Positions 55,925 to 64,000 of a DNA stretch of 64,000 bases are shown one piece after another. The notes below the pieces were generated by a model. It saw nothing but the letters and a program-made list of their open reading frames with translations. It ran no database searches and was not told where the DNA came from. Each line of letters opens with the position of its first letter. Position 1 is the first letter of the stretch. This DNA is from Tsuneonella suprasediminis (GTDB lineage: Bacteria > Pseudomonadota > Alphaproteobacteria > Sphingomonadales > Sphingomonadaceae), in assembly GCF_003605755.1 (NCBI RefSeq), contig NZ_RAHJ01000019.1, positions 62,001 to 126,000 on the forward strand. Reading direction: 5' to 3'. A program made the position numbers and the translations under genes.

Positions 55925-56695
55925 CTAGGAAAATCGTGGCCAGCGAAACATCACTTCGACGCGACCGGTCTCTCTGCCATCGGGCGCGAAGGAGCGTTCT
56001 TCTATGATACCGTGCCCGTTGGACTCGACTGTTACTACGGTGGAGCAACGGGTGCCGTACAGATCGTTGCGAATGAAGGGCGGGGTGTCTTGCGGTTCCA
56101 CCGCGATATCGGAGCGATTGAGTGGCGGAATGCCTGCGTCCGGCAGAGCTTCACTTCGTAGCGCAGCGAACAGCGGCGCGCGGTTGCCTTGGCTACCCGC
56201 CAACCACTCACCGACAGCGGCCTTCAGCGATAGTGTTTTCGGCCATGGTTCATCCAAAGAACCATTGGAGAGGCCGAAAATACCCGGCGGTAGGGGCGCG
56301 TGTAATCCGTATGGCCGGATTGTGTGGAAGGATAACTCTTTCGCTTCCATGACAGTAAACAGGCTGAACGGGTTGAACTGACTAAGATCCTCCTCTGCTA
56401 AAAGGGCGGGGCCTGAAGGATCGGCGAGAACGCTTCGAACCATTTCACCGCGCGATTTACAGGACGGGTCGGGGGCACCAAACCCGCGACGGTTGGTGAC
56501 GAGTGCGAACCGGCCTGTCTCGCTTACGCCCAGCCAGGTGCCACCGCCAACCAGATCGTGTCCTGCGATAATCGGGTGGTCGCATTCCCATCGGGATAGC
56601 GGCTTGGCAGCACGTGCGTGGTACTCATCGCGATTACCGATGACGACCAATGGCCAGCGATCGTGCGTCTTCCATGCGATTGCGGCGACACACAT
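55925..56695 (-). CDS. NRDE (TANGO2-like) family protein
   Basis: A 256-residue protein whose N-terminus MCVAAIAW places Cys2 as the family's candidate nucleophile, followed by the name motif GNRDEYHARAA and GGGTWLGVSETGRFALVTN. The family is found from bacteria to humans (TANGO2) and has been linked to heme handling in recent work; its bacterial role is uncertain. It is three bases after the radC stop, so both are likely co-transcribed. Confidence 0.9.
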   Translation of the reverse strand: MCVAAIAWKTHDRWPLVVIGNRDEYHARAAKPLSRWECDHPIIAGHDLVGGGTWLGVSETGRFALVTNRRGFGAPDPSCKSRGEMVRSVLADPSGPALLAEEDLSQFNPFSLFTVMEAKELSFHTIRPYGLHAPLPPGIFGLSNGSLDEPWPKTLSLKAAVGEWLAGSQGNRAPLFAALRSEALPDAGIPPLNRSDIAVEPQDTPPFIRNDLYGTRCSTVVTVESNGHGIIEERSFAPDGRETGRVEVMFRWPRFS

Positions 56696-56697
56696 CG

Positions 56698-57429
56698 CTA
56701 AATCAGCCCTTTCGCGCGAAAGCTGACGTGTCCGCTGCGGCCAATGATCACATGATCGTGAACTGTTATGCCCAACAGCTTCCCCGCATCGGAGATGCGC
56801 GTGGTAATCTGAATATCCGCGCGACTTGGTTCTGGGTTTCCGCTCGGGTGATTGTGGACGAGAATCAGTGCGGTCGCCCCTACCTCCAGTGCCTTCTTTA
56901 CAACTACACGCGGATGGATGGCTGCCTCGTCGATCGAACCGTCACCGACGTGATGGTCGAGGATAAGGTGATTGCGCGTGTCGAGATACAGCACCCGCAC
57001 CCGCTCAACCGTCAAATGCGCCATGTCGATCGTGAGGTAATCGAGCAATGCCTGCCAACTGCTCAGCACTGGTCTCTGCTGAACCTGTCCACGAGCACTG
57101 CGGCGTGTCGCGATGGCGACCGCCTTGAGGGTTGCTGCCGCTGTTTCTCCGACACCCTTGATTGTTTGCAACACGGCGGGTTCGGCATTGAGAACCGCTG
57201 GAAGCGATCCGAATCTCTCTATAAGTGCCTTGGCAACCGGTTTGGTATCCCCGCGCGGGTTAGCCGCGAATAATAGGTATTCGAGTACTTCGTAGTCAGC
57301 CAGTGCTTCAGCGCCACCGTGCAACAATCGTTGCCGAAGGCGTGAACGATGCCCTTCTCCGCTGTGCGATCTTGCACCTGGCGTCGTAGAAATTGAATCT
57401 TCAGGCTGAGGCAACCTTTTCCCCGTCAT
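56698..57429 (-). CDS. radC: RadC family (JAB/MPN domain) protein
   Basis: A 243-residue protein with a helix-hairpin-helix region (EYLLFAANPRGDTKPVAKALIERFG, TIKGVGETAAATLKA) and a JAMM metalloprotease-like C-terminus (ILVHNHPSGNPEPSRAD) with metal-binding histidines and aspartate. The historical DNA repair role is in doubt. ATG at 57429 is used, since the frame extends only to a TTG before it. No good Shine-Dalgarno is visible. Divergent from ydbH. Confidence 0.93.
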   Translation of the reverse strand: MTGKRLPQPEDSISTTPGARSHSGEGHRSRLRQRLLHGGAEALADYEVLEYLLFAANPRGDTKPVAKALIERFGSLPAVLNAEPAVLQTIKGVGETAAATLKAVAIATRRSARGQVQQRPVLSSWQALLDYLTIDMAHLTVERVRVLYLDTRNHLILDHHVGDGSIDEAAIHPRVVVKKALEVGATALILVHNHPSGNPEPSRADIQITTRISDAGKLLGITVHDHVIIGRSGHVSFRAKGLI

Positions 57430-57484
57430 CGCGTTGAGCGCTGATGCATTGCCTTTGGCAGGGCTTGCGCGCAAGTGGGGACGA

Positions 57485-60400
57485 ATGGCTGAAGCCGAAA
57501 CTGATGCAGAGGATTACGTCGGGGAGGCCACAAGTGCGGGCCCTCGCCGCGTGTTGCTGCGAATCCTTTTGATCTTGTTGGTGATTTTTAGCTCAATCGT
57601 TGCGGCGGTGTGGTTCTCGCGGGAAAAAATTGCCGATAATCTCATTGCCAGCCAGCTCGAAATATACGGAATTCCTGCAACTTATGAAATCGATTCCATT
57701 GGTCCGGAACGGCAGATTCTGAAAAATATCGTCATCGGTAAGCCTGACAGCCCCGATATGACGATAGCCAATGCCCAGGTTGCAATAAATTATCGTTTCG
57801 GAATACCCGCACTCGGTCGGATTACTCTCGTCCGCCCGCGGCTTTATGGTTCTGTGCGGGATGGCAGGTTGAGCTTTGGAACCCTTGATAAAGCCCTATT
57901 TAGCGGCCGCAGCAGCCAGTCAGGCTTGCCTGCCCTTGATCTCCGCCTGATCGACGGACGGGGCCTTATTGAAAGTGATTTCGGGCCAATCGGGATTAAG
58001 GCTGAAGGGCAGGGGCGATTGGATAATGGCTTCAAGGGGACGCTTGCTGCTGTCGCTCCCAAAATTGAAGGCGGCCAATGCAAGGGGCAAGAGGCCTCAA
58101 TATACGGTTCACTGGCGACTGAAGGTGGTAAACCTCACTTTGCAGGCCCTGTGCGAATCGCTGAATTGGACTGCCCTTCTCAGCAGATAGCGCTGAAAGG
58201 TGTGGCTCTCCTTGCTGATGTGACGGCCGATAGCGCCTTTTCTGGATTCGAGGGCAAGGCAAAGCTGGAGACAGGTGCCCTGAATGCGGCCGATACGCGA
58301 GCAAGTGGCGTGAACGGTACAGTGCGCGCAGTGTGGCGTAACGATGCATTGACGGCAAACTATACGCTCGCTGCTCGCGGTCTTTCGCTGCCAGAGGTGC
58401 GCGTGGCAGTCATGACGCTGGATGGATCGTTGAGAGCCAACGATGCGTTTGGCCGAGTTGAAATCCGATCTGGTGTCGCCGGGAATGGTGTGCGACTTGG
58501 GGACGCGCTTGACGCCAGACTGGCAACAGCAGAGCGCGCTGCGAAGGATACGCTTGCTGCCCCCCTTCTGGCTCAAATTCGCAACGCTCTTTTGCGTGAG
58601 GGGCGAGCAAGTCGTTTCGTGGCGGATATAACTGCGCGCAGAACGGGCGAGACAGCCAATCTCGTGATTCCTCAGGCGAGTTTGCGCGGGGGAAGCGGTT
58701 CGACTCTACTCTCGTTGTCGCAAGTGCAAGTGTCGGGGGAAGGGAGTAAAGGGCTGCAGTTTTCCGGCAATCTCGCCACTGGTGGAAAGGGTTTGCCTCG
58801 GATCGTCGGACGGATGGAAGGCGGACAGGGCGGACGCGCCGTTTTGCGAATGCGGATGGCGGAATATGTGTCGGGCGATTCTCGTATGGCGATACCCGAC
58901 CTGGCTATTATCCAAAGCGATGCCGGGGCGATCGAATTTCGTGGGCGCGTCTCAGCGTCAGGTCCGCTACCTGGCGGGTCGGCGCGCAACTTGCAACTGC
59001 CGATTGAGGGAAGTTGGTCTGGCGTTCGCGGGCTGGCGTTATGGCGGCATTGCACGAAAGTCGGTTTCGATGGGCTGACAATGGCATCACTCTCTCTTGA
59101 GCGACGATCTTTGACACTTTGCCCGAGAAAAGGCGCGCCCATCGTTCAGCAGCGTGCAGGGGCGTTGCGGATCGCTGCCGGTGTTGCATCGCTTGACCTC
59201 GCGGGCACGCTGGCAAACACTCCGATTCGGCTCAAAAGCGGCCCGATCGGCTTTGCTTATCCCGGCGCAATGACTGCTCGCGAGGTTGATGTCGGTCTTG
59301 GCGCTCGCGGATCGAGTAACGATTTCCGGATATCTAATTTGCAGGCGACATTCGGACGCGAGATAGCGGGTACATTCGCGGACGCGGACGTGAAGCTCTA
59401 TTCGGTGCCGCTGGATATGGTCGGTGCTGCTGGCGACTGGAAATACGCCAACGGTGTTCTCACTCTCGCGAATGGGCGTTTCCGTCTGGAAGACCGGGCT
59501 TCAGCGGATCGTTTCAATCCTCTGGCCGCGGAGGAGGCCTCTCTCACTCTTAAGGATAGTGTCGTTCACGCGACAGCGTCGCTCAGGGCGCCAGATTCAC
59601 ATCGCGAGGTGGCGGATGTATCGATTGTCCATAATCTGGCGAATTCCACAGGCGCCGCCGACCTGGCCGTGAAGGGGTTGGTGTTCGATAAGGCGCTTCA
59701 GCCCGATCAGTTGACGGATCTCGCACTCGGCGTTGTGGCAAATGCGAAGGGAACCGTGCGAGGTGTGGGTCGGATCGACTGGAATGCGAAGGGAATAACA
59801 AGCTCAGGTCGTTTTTCGAGTGATGCGCTGGACTTCGCTGCAGCATTCGGGCCGGTGAAGGGGGCCAGCGGAACTGTGGTATTCACCGATTTGCTTGGAA
59901 TGACCACCGCGCCAAACCAAACCTTGCAGATTGCATCGGTCAACCCGGGAATAGAGGTTGATAATGGCAGCGTCACCTTCTCGCTGAAGAATGGTCAGGA
60001 CCTGGCTGTTGCCGGGGGAACATGGCCGTTCATGGGCGGCACGATCACGTTGCACCCTACGAAAATGCGCTTCGGCGCGAGTGAGGAGCGTCGGTACGTT
60101 TTTGAGATTGTCGGCCTCGATGCGGCACAATTCATTCAGCGAATGGAGCTCGAAAACCTCGCAGCCACAGGCATATTCGACGGTACAGTACCCATTGTAT
60201 TTGACCGCAATGGAGTTGGGCGGATCGATCACGGCATGCTGATCGCGCGGGCACCAGGCGGCAATGTCTCTTATCTGGGTGAACTGACATACAAGGATAA
60301 AGGGGCAATCGCGAATTTTGCCTTCGATGTTCTTAAATCGATCGATTACAGCCAGATGGTTCTTACCATGGAAGGGCGGCTGACTGGCGAGATAATCACG

Positions 60401-60706
60401 CATGTCAGCCTGGATGGTGTGCGTCAGGGTGAAGGGGCGAAACGAAACTTCCTCACCCGGCGTATTGCGGCACTCCCGATTCGCCTCAATGTCAATATTT
60501 CCGCACCATTTTATCAGCTTATCAGCTCGATCAAAGCGATGTACGACCCTGCGTCTGTGCGTGATCCACGTGATCTGGGGTTGGTTTCAAGTGATGGGAA
60601 GCGATTGAAACCTGCCGTTTCGCTCCCTCCGTCTGCTGTTACACCGCATGATATCTTATCGGAAAAAACACCCGTTCAGCCCAAAGAAAGCGAGAACAGG
60701 CCATGA
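57485..60706 (+). CDS. ydbH: YdbH-type AsmA-like envelope protein
   Basis: A 1073-residue protein with one N-terminal membrane segment (LLRILLILLVIFSSIVAAVWF) and a long beta-rich periplasmic body. It has the C-terminal dicarboxylate-transport-like YdbH domain, including VNISAPFYQLISSIKAMYDP. YdbH is one of three AsmA-like proteins (with TamB and YhdP) thought to bridge the envelope and move phospholipid to the outer membrane. The ATG at 57485, with GGGGA before it, is chosen over 57434. The stop overlaps the next frame by four bases. Confidence 0.88.
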   Translation: MAEAETDAEDYVGEATSAGPRRVLLRILLILLVIFSSIVAAVWFSREKIADNLIASQLEIYGIPATYEIDSIGPERQILKNIVIGKPDSPDMTIANAQVAINYRFGIPALGRITLVRPRLYGSVRDGRLSFGTLDKALFSGRSSQSGLPALDLRLIDGRGLIESDFGPIGIKAEGQGRLDNGFKGTLAAVAPKIEGGQCKGQEASIYGSLATEGGKPHFAGPVRIAELDCPSQQIALKGVALLADVTADSAFSGFEGKAKLETGALNAADTRASGVNGTVRAVWRNDALTANYTLAARGLSLPEVRVAVMTLDGSLRANDAFGRVEIRSGVAGNGVRLGDALDARLATAERAAKDTLAAPLLAQIRNALLREGRASRFVADITARRTGETANLVIPQASLRGGSGSTLLSLSQVQVSGEGSKGLQFSGNLATGGKGLPRIVGRMEGGQGGRAVLRMRMAEYVSGDSRMAIPDLAIIQSDAGAIEFRGRVSASGPLPGGSARNLQLPIEGSWSGVRGLALWRHCTKVGFDGLTMASLSLERRSLTLCPRKGAPIVQQRAGALRIAAGVASLDLAGTLANTPIRLKSGPIGFAYPGAMTAREVDVGLGARGSSNDFRISNLQATFGREIAGTFADADVKLYSVPLDMVGAAGDWKYANGVLTLANGRFRLEDRASADRFNPLAAEEASLTLKDSVVHATASLRAPDSHREVADVSIVHNLANSTGAADLAVKGLVFDKALQPDQLTDLALGVVANAKGTVRGVGRIDWNAKGITSSGRFSSDALDFAAAFGPVKGASGTVVFTDLLGMTTAPNQTLQIASVNPGIEVDNGSVTFSLKNGQDLAVAGGTWPFMGGTITLHPTKMRFGASEERRYVFEIVGLDAAQFIQRMELENLAATGIFDGTVPIVFDRNGVGRIDHGMLIARAPGGNVSYLGELTYKDKGAIANFAFDVLKSIDYSQMVLTMEGRLTGEIITHVSLDGVRQGEGAKRNFLTRRIAALPIRLNVNISAPFYQLISSIKAMYDPASVRDPRDLGLVSSDGKRLKPAVSLPPSAVTPHDILSEKTPVQPKESENRP

Positions 60707-60780
60707 TCTGTGCCCAATCGATCCACGAATATCTCTCCCCAAATGACTCGTCGGTCGAGCGCGATAAGCTTCTGGGAGGG

Positions 60781-60960
60781 ATGGGGCGGACAGTGTTGAT
60801 GGCGATGGTCGGTTCGGCTGCGCTTGGTGGGTGCATTTCAGTCAAAGCACCTGATAAGCCAATCGTGATCGAGCTGAATATCAACATTCGGCAGGAAGTG
60901 ATTTATCGTCTTGCGGCAGATGCGAACAATACGATCGATGAGAACGAGGATATTTTCTAA
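60781..60960 (+). CDS. ynbE: YnbE-like small lipoprotein
   Basis: A 59-residue lipoprotein with a short signal (MGRTVLMAMVGSAALGGC, Cys18 lipidated) and the conserved KAPDKPIVIELNINIRQEVIYRL. YnbE is the outer-membrane partner of YdbH. The start at 60781 suits a lipoprotein signal; an alternative ATG at 60703 overlaps the ydbH stop (ATGA) and adds 26 residues that would displace the signal. I favour 60781 with moderate certainty. Confidence 0.8.
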   Translation: MGRTVLMAMVGSAALGGCISVKAPDKPIVIELNINIRQEVIYRLAADANNTIDENEDIF

Positions 60961-60961
60961 G

Positions 60962-61348
60962 ATGAGCAGCCTGTTGAAAAATATCATTATAGCTGCTGCG
61001 GGGATTGGTCTCGCAATGACTTCTCCTGCGTTGGCACAGCGAGATCCCGCATACGAAGCGGCGCGCTCATCCGGCCAGGTCGGAGAGAAAATGGACGGTT
61101 ACCTAGGCATCGTCGGCGCTGGCACCCCGGCGTTGCAGAAGCTTGTGGGTGATATCAATATCAAGCGTCGTGCAGTCTATGCCAGTCGAGCGCAGGCGGC
61201 GAATGCCACTCTTGAGGAATATGCATTCACCGCAGGGTGCCTTGCGATTCTCAAAACAGCTCCTGGGGAGAAATATCAGGCTCCTGATGGTTCGTGGCAA
61301 ACTCGTACCAGCGCCGCGCCTCAGCGTGACAGTCGGTGCCCCTCTTAA
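60962..61348 (+). CDS. ydbL: YdbL family periplasmic protein (DUF1318)
   Basis: A 128-residue exported protein with a signal peptide (ending SPALAQ), the segment DPAYEAARSSGQVGEKMDGYLGIV and INIKRRAVYASRA, the signature of YdbL/DUF1318. In E. coli YdbL regulates assembly of YnbE with YdbH. Two cysteines are in the C-terminal half, which is longer than in E. coli. It starts two bases past the ynbE stop, completing the ydbH-ynbE-ydbL operon. Confidence 0.87.
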   Translation: MSSLLKNIIIAAAGIGLAMTSPALAQRDPAYEAARSSGQVGEKMDGYLGIVGAGTPALQKLVGDINIKRRAVYASRAQAANATLEEYAFTAGCLAILKTAPGEKYQAPDGSWQTRTSAAPQRDSRCPS

Positions 61349-61412
61349 CTTCCACGAATAGTGACGTGATCCGCGGTTTGGGCTTCCTCCACCGGTTGAC
61401 TCGCATACACCC

Positions 61413-61475
61413 CCCGCCTAAGGGAGCGGCGCACCGGCTCAACCCCTTTGGCGGGTAGGGCCGGTTCTGTATATT
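61413..61475 (+). promoter_or_regulatory. Hairpin and candidate promoter ahead of the atp operon
   Basis: CCCGCC-TAAGGG pairs with CCCTTT-GGCGGG across 61413-61455. A TTGGCG (61448-61453) and TATATT (61470-61475), 16 bases apart, form a plausible promoter that would start transcription about 50 bases before atpI. A small GCTCG-TTCG-CGAGC hairpin at 61490-61503 lies in the resulting leader. Confidence 0.45.
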
Positions 61476-61531
61476 CTTTACCCGGAATCGCTCGTTCGCG
61501 AGCGGCCCAAGGTTCTGACGGGACTTAGGTT

Positions 61532-61843
61532 TTGGCCGATAATAACGACCAGCACTCAGGCGACGATCTCGACCGCCGTATTGCCGATGCTCAGGCGCGC
61601 CGTAAACACGGGGTGACCAATGCGGAAGGGCGCGCGGAAACGCGCGGCTGGGCCGTGGGTATCGAATTCGTCGGTACGGTTTTGGTTTCCGGCTTTATCG
61701 GTTGGGCAATCGATACCTGGGCTGGTCTCGGAACGGCGCCGTGGGCGATGATCGTCTTCCTGGTGCTCGGTTTCGCTGCCGGCGTACGGCGCGCAATCAA
61801 AACCTCCGCTCAGTTCGATAGCGATCCCGGCAACGACGGCTGA
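61532..61843 (+). CDS. atpI: ATP synthase accessory protein AtpI
   Basis: A 103-residue protein with a charged N-terminus and two hydrophobic segments (GIEFVGTVLVSGFIGWAID and PWAMIVFLVLGFAAGV), the AtpI pattern. AtpI helps assemble the c-ring. The start is TTG at 61532, because an in-frame TAG lies immediately upstream and no ATG precedes the membrane segments. First gene of the F0 operon, 16 bases before atpB. Confidence 0.88.
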   Translation: MADNNDQHSGDDLDRRIADAQARRKHGVTNAEGRAETRGWAVGIEFVGTVLVSGFIGWAIDTWAGLGTAPWAMIVFLVLGFAAGVRRAIKTSAQFDSDPGNDG

Positions 61844-61859
61844 AGGCACAGGATATCCC

Positions 61860-62606
61860 ATGAACCCGATGCATCAGTTTGAGATCGTCAAGCTTCACCC
61901 GCTCGCTGCTGGTGGCTACGATATCTCTTTCACTAACTCTGCGCTGTGGATGGCAATTGCGTTGGGTGCGATTGCTATCTTCATGTTCGTCGGTACCGCT
62001 AAGCCGCAGCTCGTTCCTGGGCGTTGGCAGGCAGCCGTCGAATATGTTTACGACTTCGTGACCAGCATGCTGGACGAAAACGTCGGGCCGGAAGGTAAGC
62101 GCTATGCGCCTCTGATTTTCGCGGTCTTCATGTTCGTTCTGGTTTGTAACCTGCTCGGCCTGTTGCCGTGGGTGGGGGCATTTACGCCAACCAGTCATGT
62201 TACTGTGACTATCGGCTTGGCCTTCATTGTGTTTACGGTGGTTTGTGTTGTTGGCTTCATGCGCCACGGTCTGCACTTTTTCAGTCTGTTTTGGCCGAAG
62301 GATGCGAATATCGCGCTCGGTTTGTTCGTTTTCGTGATTGAGGTTCTCAGCTTCCTCTCGCGTCCGTTCACGCTGGCCATTCGTTTGTTCGCCAACATGA
62401 CCGCCGGGCACGTGCTGTTGAAAGTGTTTGGCACTTTCGTCGTGGCGCTCGGTTCGTTCAACGCGCTTCCTTATGTATTTGGCGTACTACCTCTTGCAGT
62501 GAACGTCGCGCTTACGGCGCTCGAACTTCTGATCGCGGTCGTGCAAGCTTACGTTTTCGCTCTTCTCGCATCGCTCTATCTCAATGATGCGGTGAACCTT
62601 CACTAA
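61860..62606 (+). CDS. atpB: ATP synthase F0 subunit a
   Basis: A 248-residue membrane subunit carrying the proton half-channels. The essential arginine is in the late segment LAIRLFANMTAGHVLL, and five to six membrane helices are visible. Length is normal. It acts against the c-ring encoded by the next gene. Confidence 0.98.
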   Translation: MNPMHQFEIVKLHPLAAGGYDISFTNSALWMAIALGAIAIFMFVGTAKPQLVPGRWQAAVEYVYDFVTSMLDENVGPEGKRYAPLIFAVFMFVLVCNLLGLLPWVGAFTPTSHVTVTIGLAFIVFTVVCVVGFMRHGLHFFSLFWPKDANIALGLFVFVIEVLSFLSRPFTLAIRLFANMTAGHVLLKVFGTFVVALGSFNALPYVFGVLPLAVNVALTALELLIAVVQAYVFALLASLYLNDAVNLH

Positions 62607-62657
62607 CGGGTAGTTCGCCCGAAAATGACTGATTGAATCCAAGGAAAGGTTTTCGAC

Positions 62658-62882
62658 ATGGACGTTGCATCGGCAAAGGTTATTGGCGCAGGTCTCGCAG
62701 CAATTGGTGCGGGTCTTGCCGCAATCGGCGTGGGCGCTATTTTCGGCCAGTATCTGAACAGTGCACTGCGTAACCCCGAAGCTGACGCCAAAATGGGTGG
62801 TCGCCTGATTTTCGGCTTCGCTGTGACCGAAGCGCTCGGCCTGATCGCGGCTGTTGTGGCGCTGGCACTGGCCTTCAGCTAA
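62658..62882 (+). CDS. atpE: ATP synthase F0 subunit c
   Basis: A 74-residue hairpin protein of two glycine/alanine-rich helices joined by a polar loop RNPEADAK. Glu58 (FAVTEALGL) is the proton-binding carboxylate. This subunit forms the rotor ring in the inner membrane. AAGGAAAGG lies 10-17 bases before the ATG. Confidence 0.98.
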   Translation: MDVASAKVIGAGLAAIGAGLAAIGVGAIFGQYLNSALRNPEADAKMGGRLIFGFAVTEALGLIAAVVALALAFS

Positions 62883-62964
62883 GCGGATCTGCTGCCGGCC
62901 AGAACCGTGATGGGGCTGGCCGGTCGCACCGATTGGCTTCACTGAAAGACAGGCTTCGAGAGTC

Positions 62965-63453
62965 ATGCCTCAATTTGATTTCACCAACGTCTTCTGGCCT
63001 CAACTTTTCTGGTTGGCGCTGTTTTTCATCGTGCTTTATTTCGGCATCGTGCGTCTTACGTTGCCGCGTTTGGGCAAGGTGATGGACGAGCGTGCGGCGA
63101 AGATCGACGGCGATCTCGAGGCAGCTCGCGCCGCCAAGGAATCGGCAGATGAACTGACCGAGCGATATCGTGCCGAACTGGAAAAGAGCCGGGACGAGGC
63201 GCGCGGCAATATTGCCGCAGCCAAGGCAGAAGCTGCCAAGGCCTCGGAAGCCCGTCTTGCTAAGGCGGAAGCAGATTCGGCGGCGAAGATCGACGCTGCC
63301 GAAGCTCGCATTGCCGATGCCACCGCCAAAGCGCATGAATCGCTTCGTGGCGTTGCCATTGAAGGGGCTCAGGCGATTATTGCCAAGCTCACCAATAATC
63401 AGCCTTCTACAGACGCTGTAAGTGGCGCGGTTGATGCCGCGATGGCTCGCTAA
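62965..63453 (+). CDS. ATP synthase F0 subunit b'
   Basis: A 162-residue stator subunit with one N-terminal membrane helix (FWPQLFWLALFFIVLYFGIV) and a long alanine/glutamate-rich coiled coil. A second, distinct b-type subunit follows, which is the b'/b heterodimer arrangement of alphaproteobacteria. The gene is often called atpF' or atpG. Confidence 0.95.
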   Translation: MPQFDFTNVFWPQLFWLALFFIVLYFGIVRLTLPRLGKVMDERAAKIDGDLEAARAAKESADELTERYRAELEKSRDEARGNIAAAKAEAAKASEARLAKAEADSAAKIDAAEARIADATAKAHESLRGVAIEGAQAIIAKLTNNQPSTDAVSGAVDAAMAR

Positions 63454-63477
63454 GGCAACGTGACAGGATCGCATGAC

Positions 63478-64000
63478 ATGAGCGCACTTCCCGCAATCGT
63501 CGAAGAGCAACCCGCCGGTCACACCGAAGTTGCGGGGCATGAGGAACAGACCCTGCTTGGCCTTGGTGCTGAAGGCTGGGTCTATGTTTCGATTACCATC
63601 TTCTTCATCATCGCGATCTTTTTCGTGAAGGCGCCGAGGAAGATCACCGATGCGCTCGATGCTCAGATTGCGGAAAAACGTCGCAATCTGGATGAAGCGG
63701 CAAAGATCCGGGCGGAGGCTCAGGGTTTGCTCGACGAGGCAAAGGCGCAGCATGCAGCTAGCGCGCAGGATGCAGCTGCAATGCTCGATCATGCAAAAAA
63801 AGAAGCTGCACAGATTATCGCCCAGGCAGAGGCAGATACGTCAGTTATGCTTGAGCGCCGTGCTGCAATGGCCGAGCAAAAGATTGCAGCCGCTGAACGG
63901 GCCGCCGCCGAGAGTCTTCGTCGCGAAGCAGCTGGCGCTGCCGTCAACGCCGCGCGCGCAGTGATCGCAGGCAATTATGGCGAAACAGAAGATCGTAAGC
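63478..64000 (+). CDS. atpF: ATP synthase F0 subunit b (incomplete at window end)
   Basis: The first 174 codons are visible. After a polar N-terminal extension (about 30 residues, histidine- and glutamate-rich) comes the membrane helix GWVYVSITIFFIIAIFFVK and then a long coiled coil. It runs off the window, so only the start is seen. ATG at 63478 is used because the ATG five bases earlier leads to an immediate stop. F1 genes are not in this operon as far as it is seen, as is usual in alphaproteobacteria. Confidence 0.93.
   Translation, partial: MSALPAIVEEQPAGHTEVAGHEEQTLLGLGAEGWVYVSITIFFIIAIFFVKAPRKITDALDAQIAEKRRNLDEAAKIRAEAQGLLDEAKAQHAASAQDAAAMLDHAKKEAAQIIAQAEADTSVMLERRAAMAEQKIAAAERAAAESLRREAAGAAVNAARAVIAGNYGETEDRK

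Noticed and set aside
60703-60960. Longer ynbE start at 60703
   Set aside because: It would place 26 polar residues before the lipoprotein signal; however, its ATGA overlap with ydbH leaves some doubt.

Overview
The window looks like chromosomal DNA from an alphaproteobacterium of the order Sphingomonadales, most likely an Erythrobacteraceae-type organism. This is inferred from gene content and not from a marker search. Supporting signs are high G+C coding sequence, a recA promoter with the alphaproteobacterial SOS box (GTTC-N7-GTTC), the cell-cycle proteins CckA and CpdR, an F0-only ATP synthase operon with separate b' and b subunits, a SapC-family protein, and several small exported proteins of the kind common in sphingomonads. 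I saw no insertion sequence, prophage, CRISPR array or integron.

Layout. Positions 1-6260 hold argG and a tight five-gene minus-strand cluster (SDR reductase, cytochrome b561, Mo-dependent MsrP-like lipoprotein, cyclopropane fatty acid synthase, MATE exporter). From 6.5 to 14 kb there are envelope proteins, a MOSC protein, rlmN, greB, a soluble lytic transglycosylase and dapA. From 14 to 27.3 kb the genes are mostly on the plus strand: smpB, a DUF2062 protein, the hybrid kinase CckA, two tandem DUF4139 exported proteins, recA, a Tat-exported M24 peptidase, a methyltransferase and alaS. From 27.3 to 35 kb lie a Kef-type antiporter, NADP isocitrate dehydrogenase, tRNA-Val(GAC), cpdR, an N-formylglutamate amidohydrolase-like gene, sapC and an FAD-linked 2-hydroxyacid dehydrogenase. 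From 35 to 45 kb are an RhlE-type helicase, a foldable non-coding stretch, uvrD/pcrA, two paralogous exported proteins, rsmD, an RluB-type pseudouridine synthase, a Rieske oxygenase and an AmpG-type transporter.

From 45 to 54 kb is a biosynthetic block on the minus strand: lapA-pyrF, a GNAT gene, trpF, trpB, trpA, accD, folC, with purB just outside. An AT-rich outer-membrane protein gene of opposite orientation, with a G11 tract upstream, sits between trpF and trpB. From 54 to 64 kb come a PafA-like phosphatase, an NRDE protein, radC, the ydbH-ynbE-ydbL envelope cluster and atpI-atpB-atpE-atpF'-atpF, the last cut by the window end.

The most interesting unexplained items are: a 42-bp non-coding element present twice (6288-6329 and 37271-37312), each copy directly preceded by a hairpin, the second also by an apparent structured RNA; the molybdoenzyme/b561/pteridine-reductase-like operon; the poly-G tract near a surface protein gene; the paralogous exported pair at 39.9-41.1 kb; a DUF4139 protein with a TonB-receptor-like motif inserted after a polyproline run; and a DnaA-box-like inverted repeat at the left edge. 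Most of the remainder is ordinary core genome.
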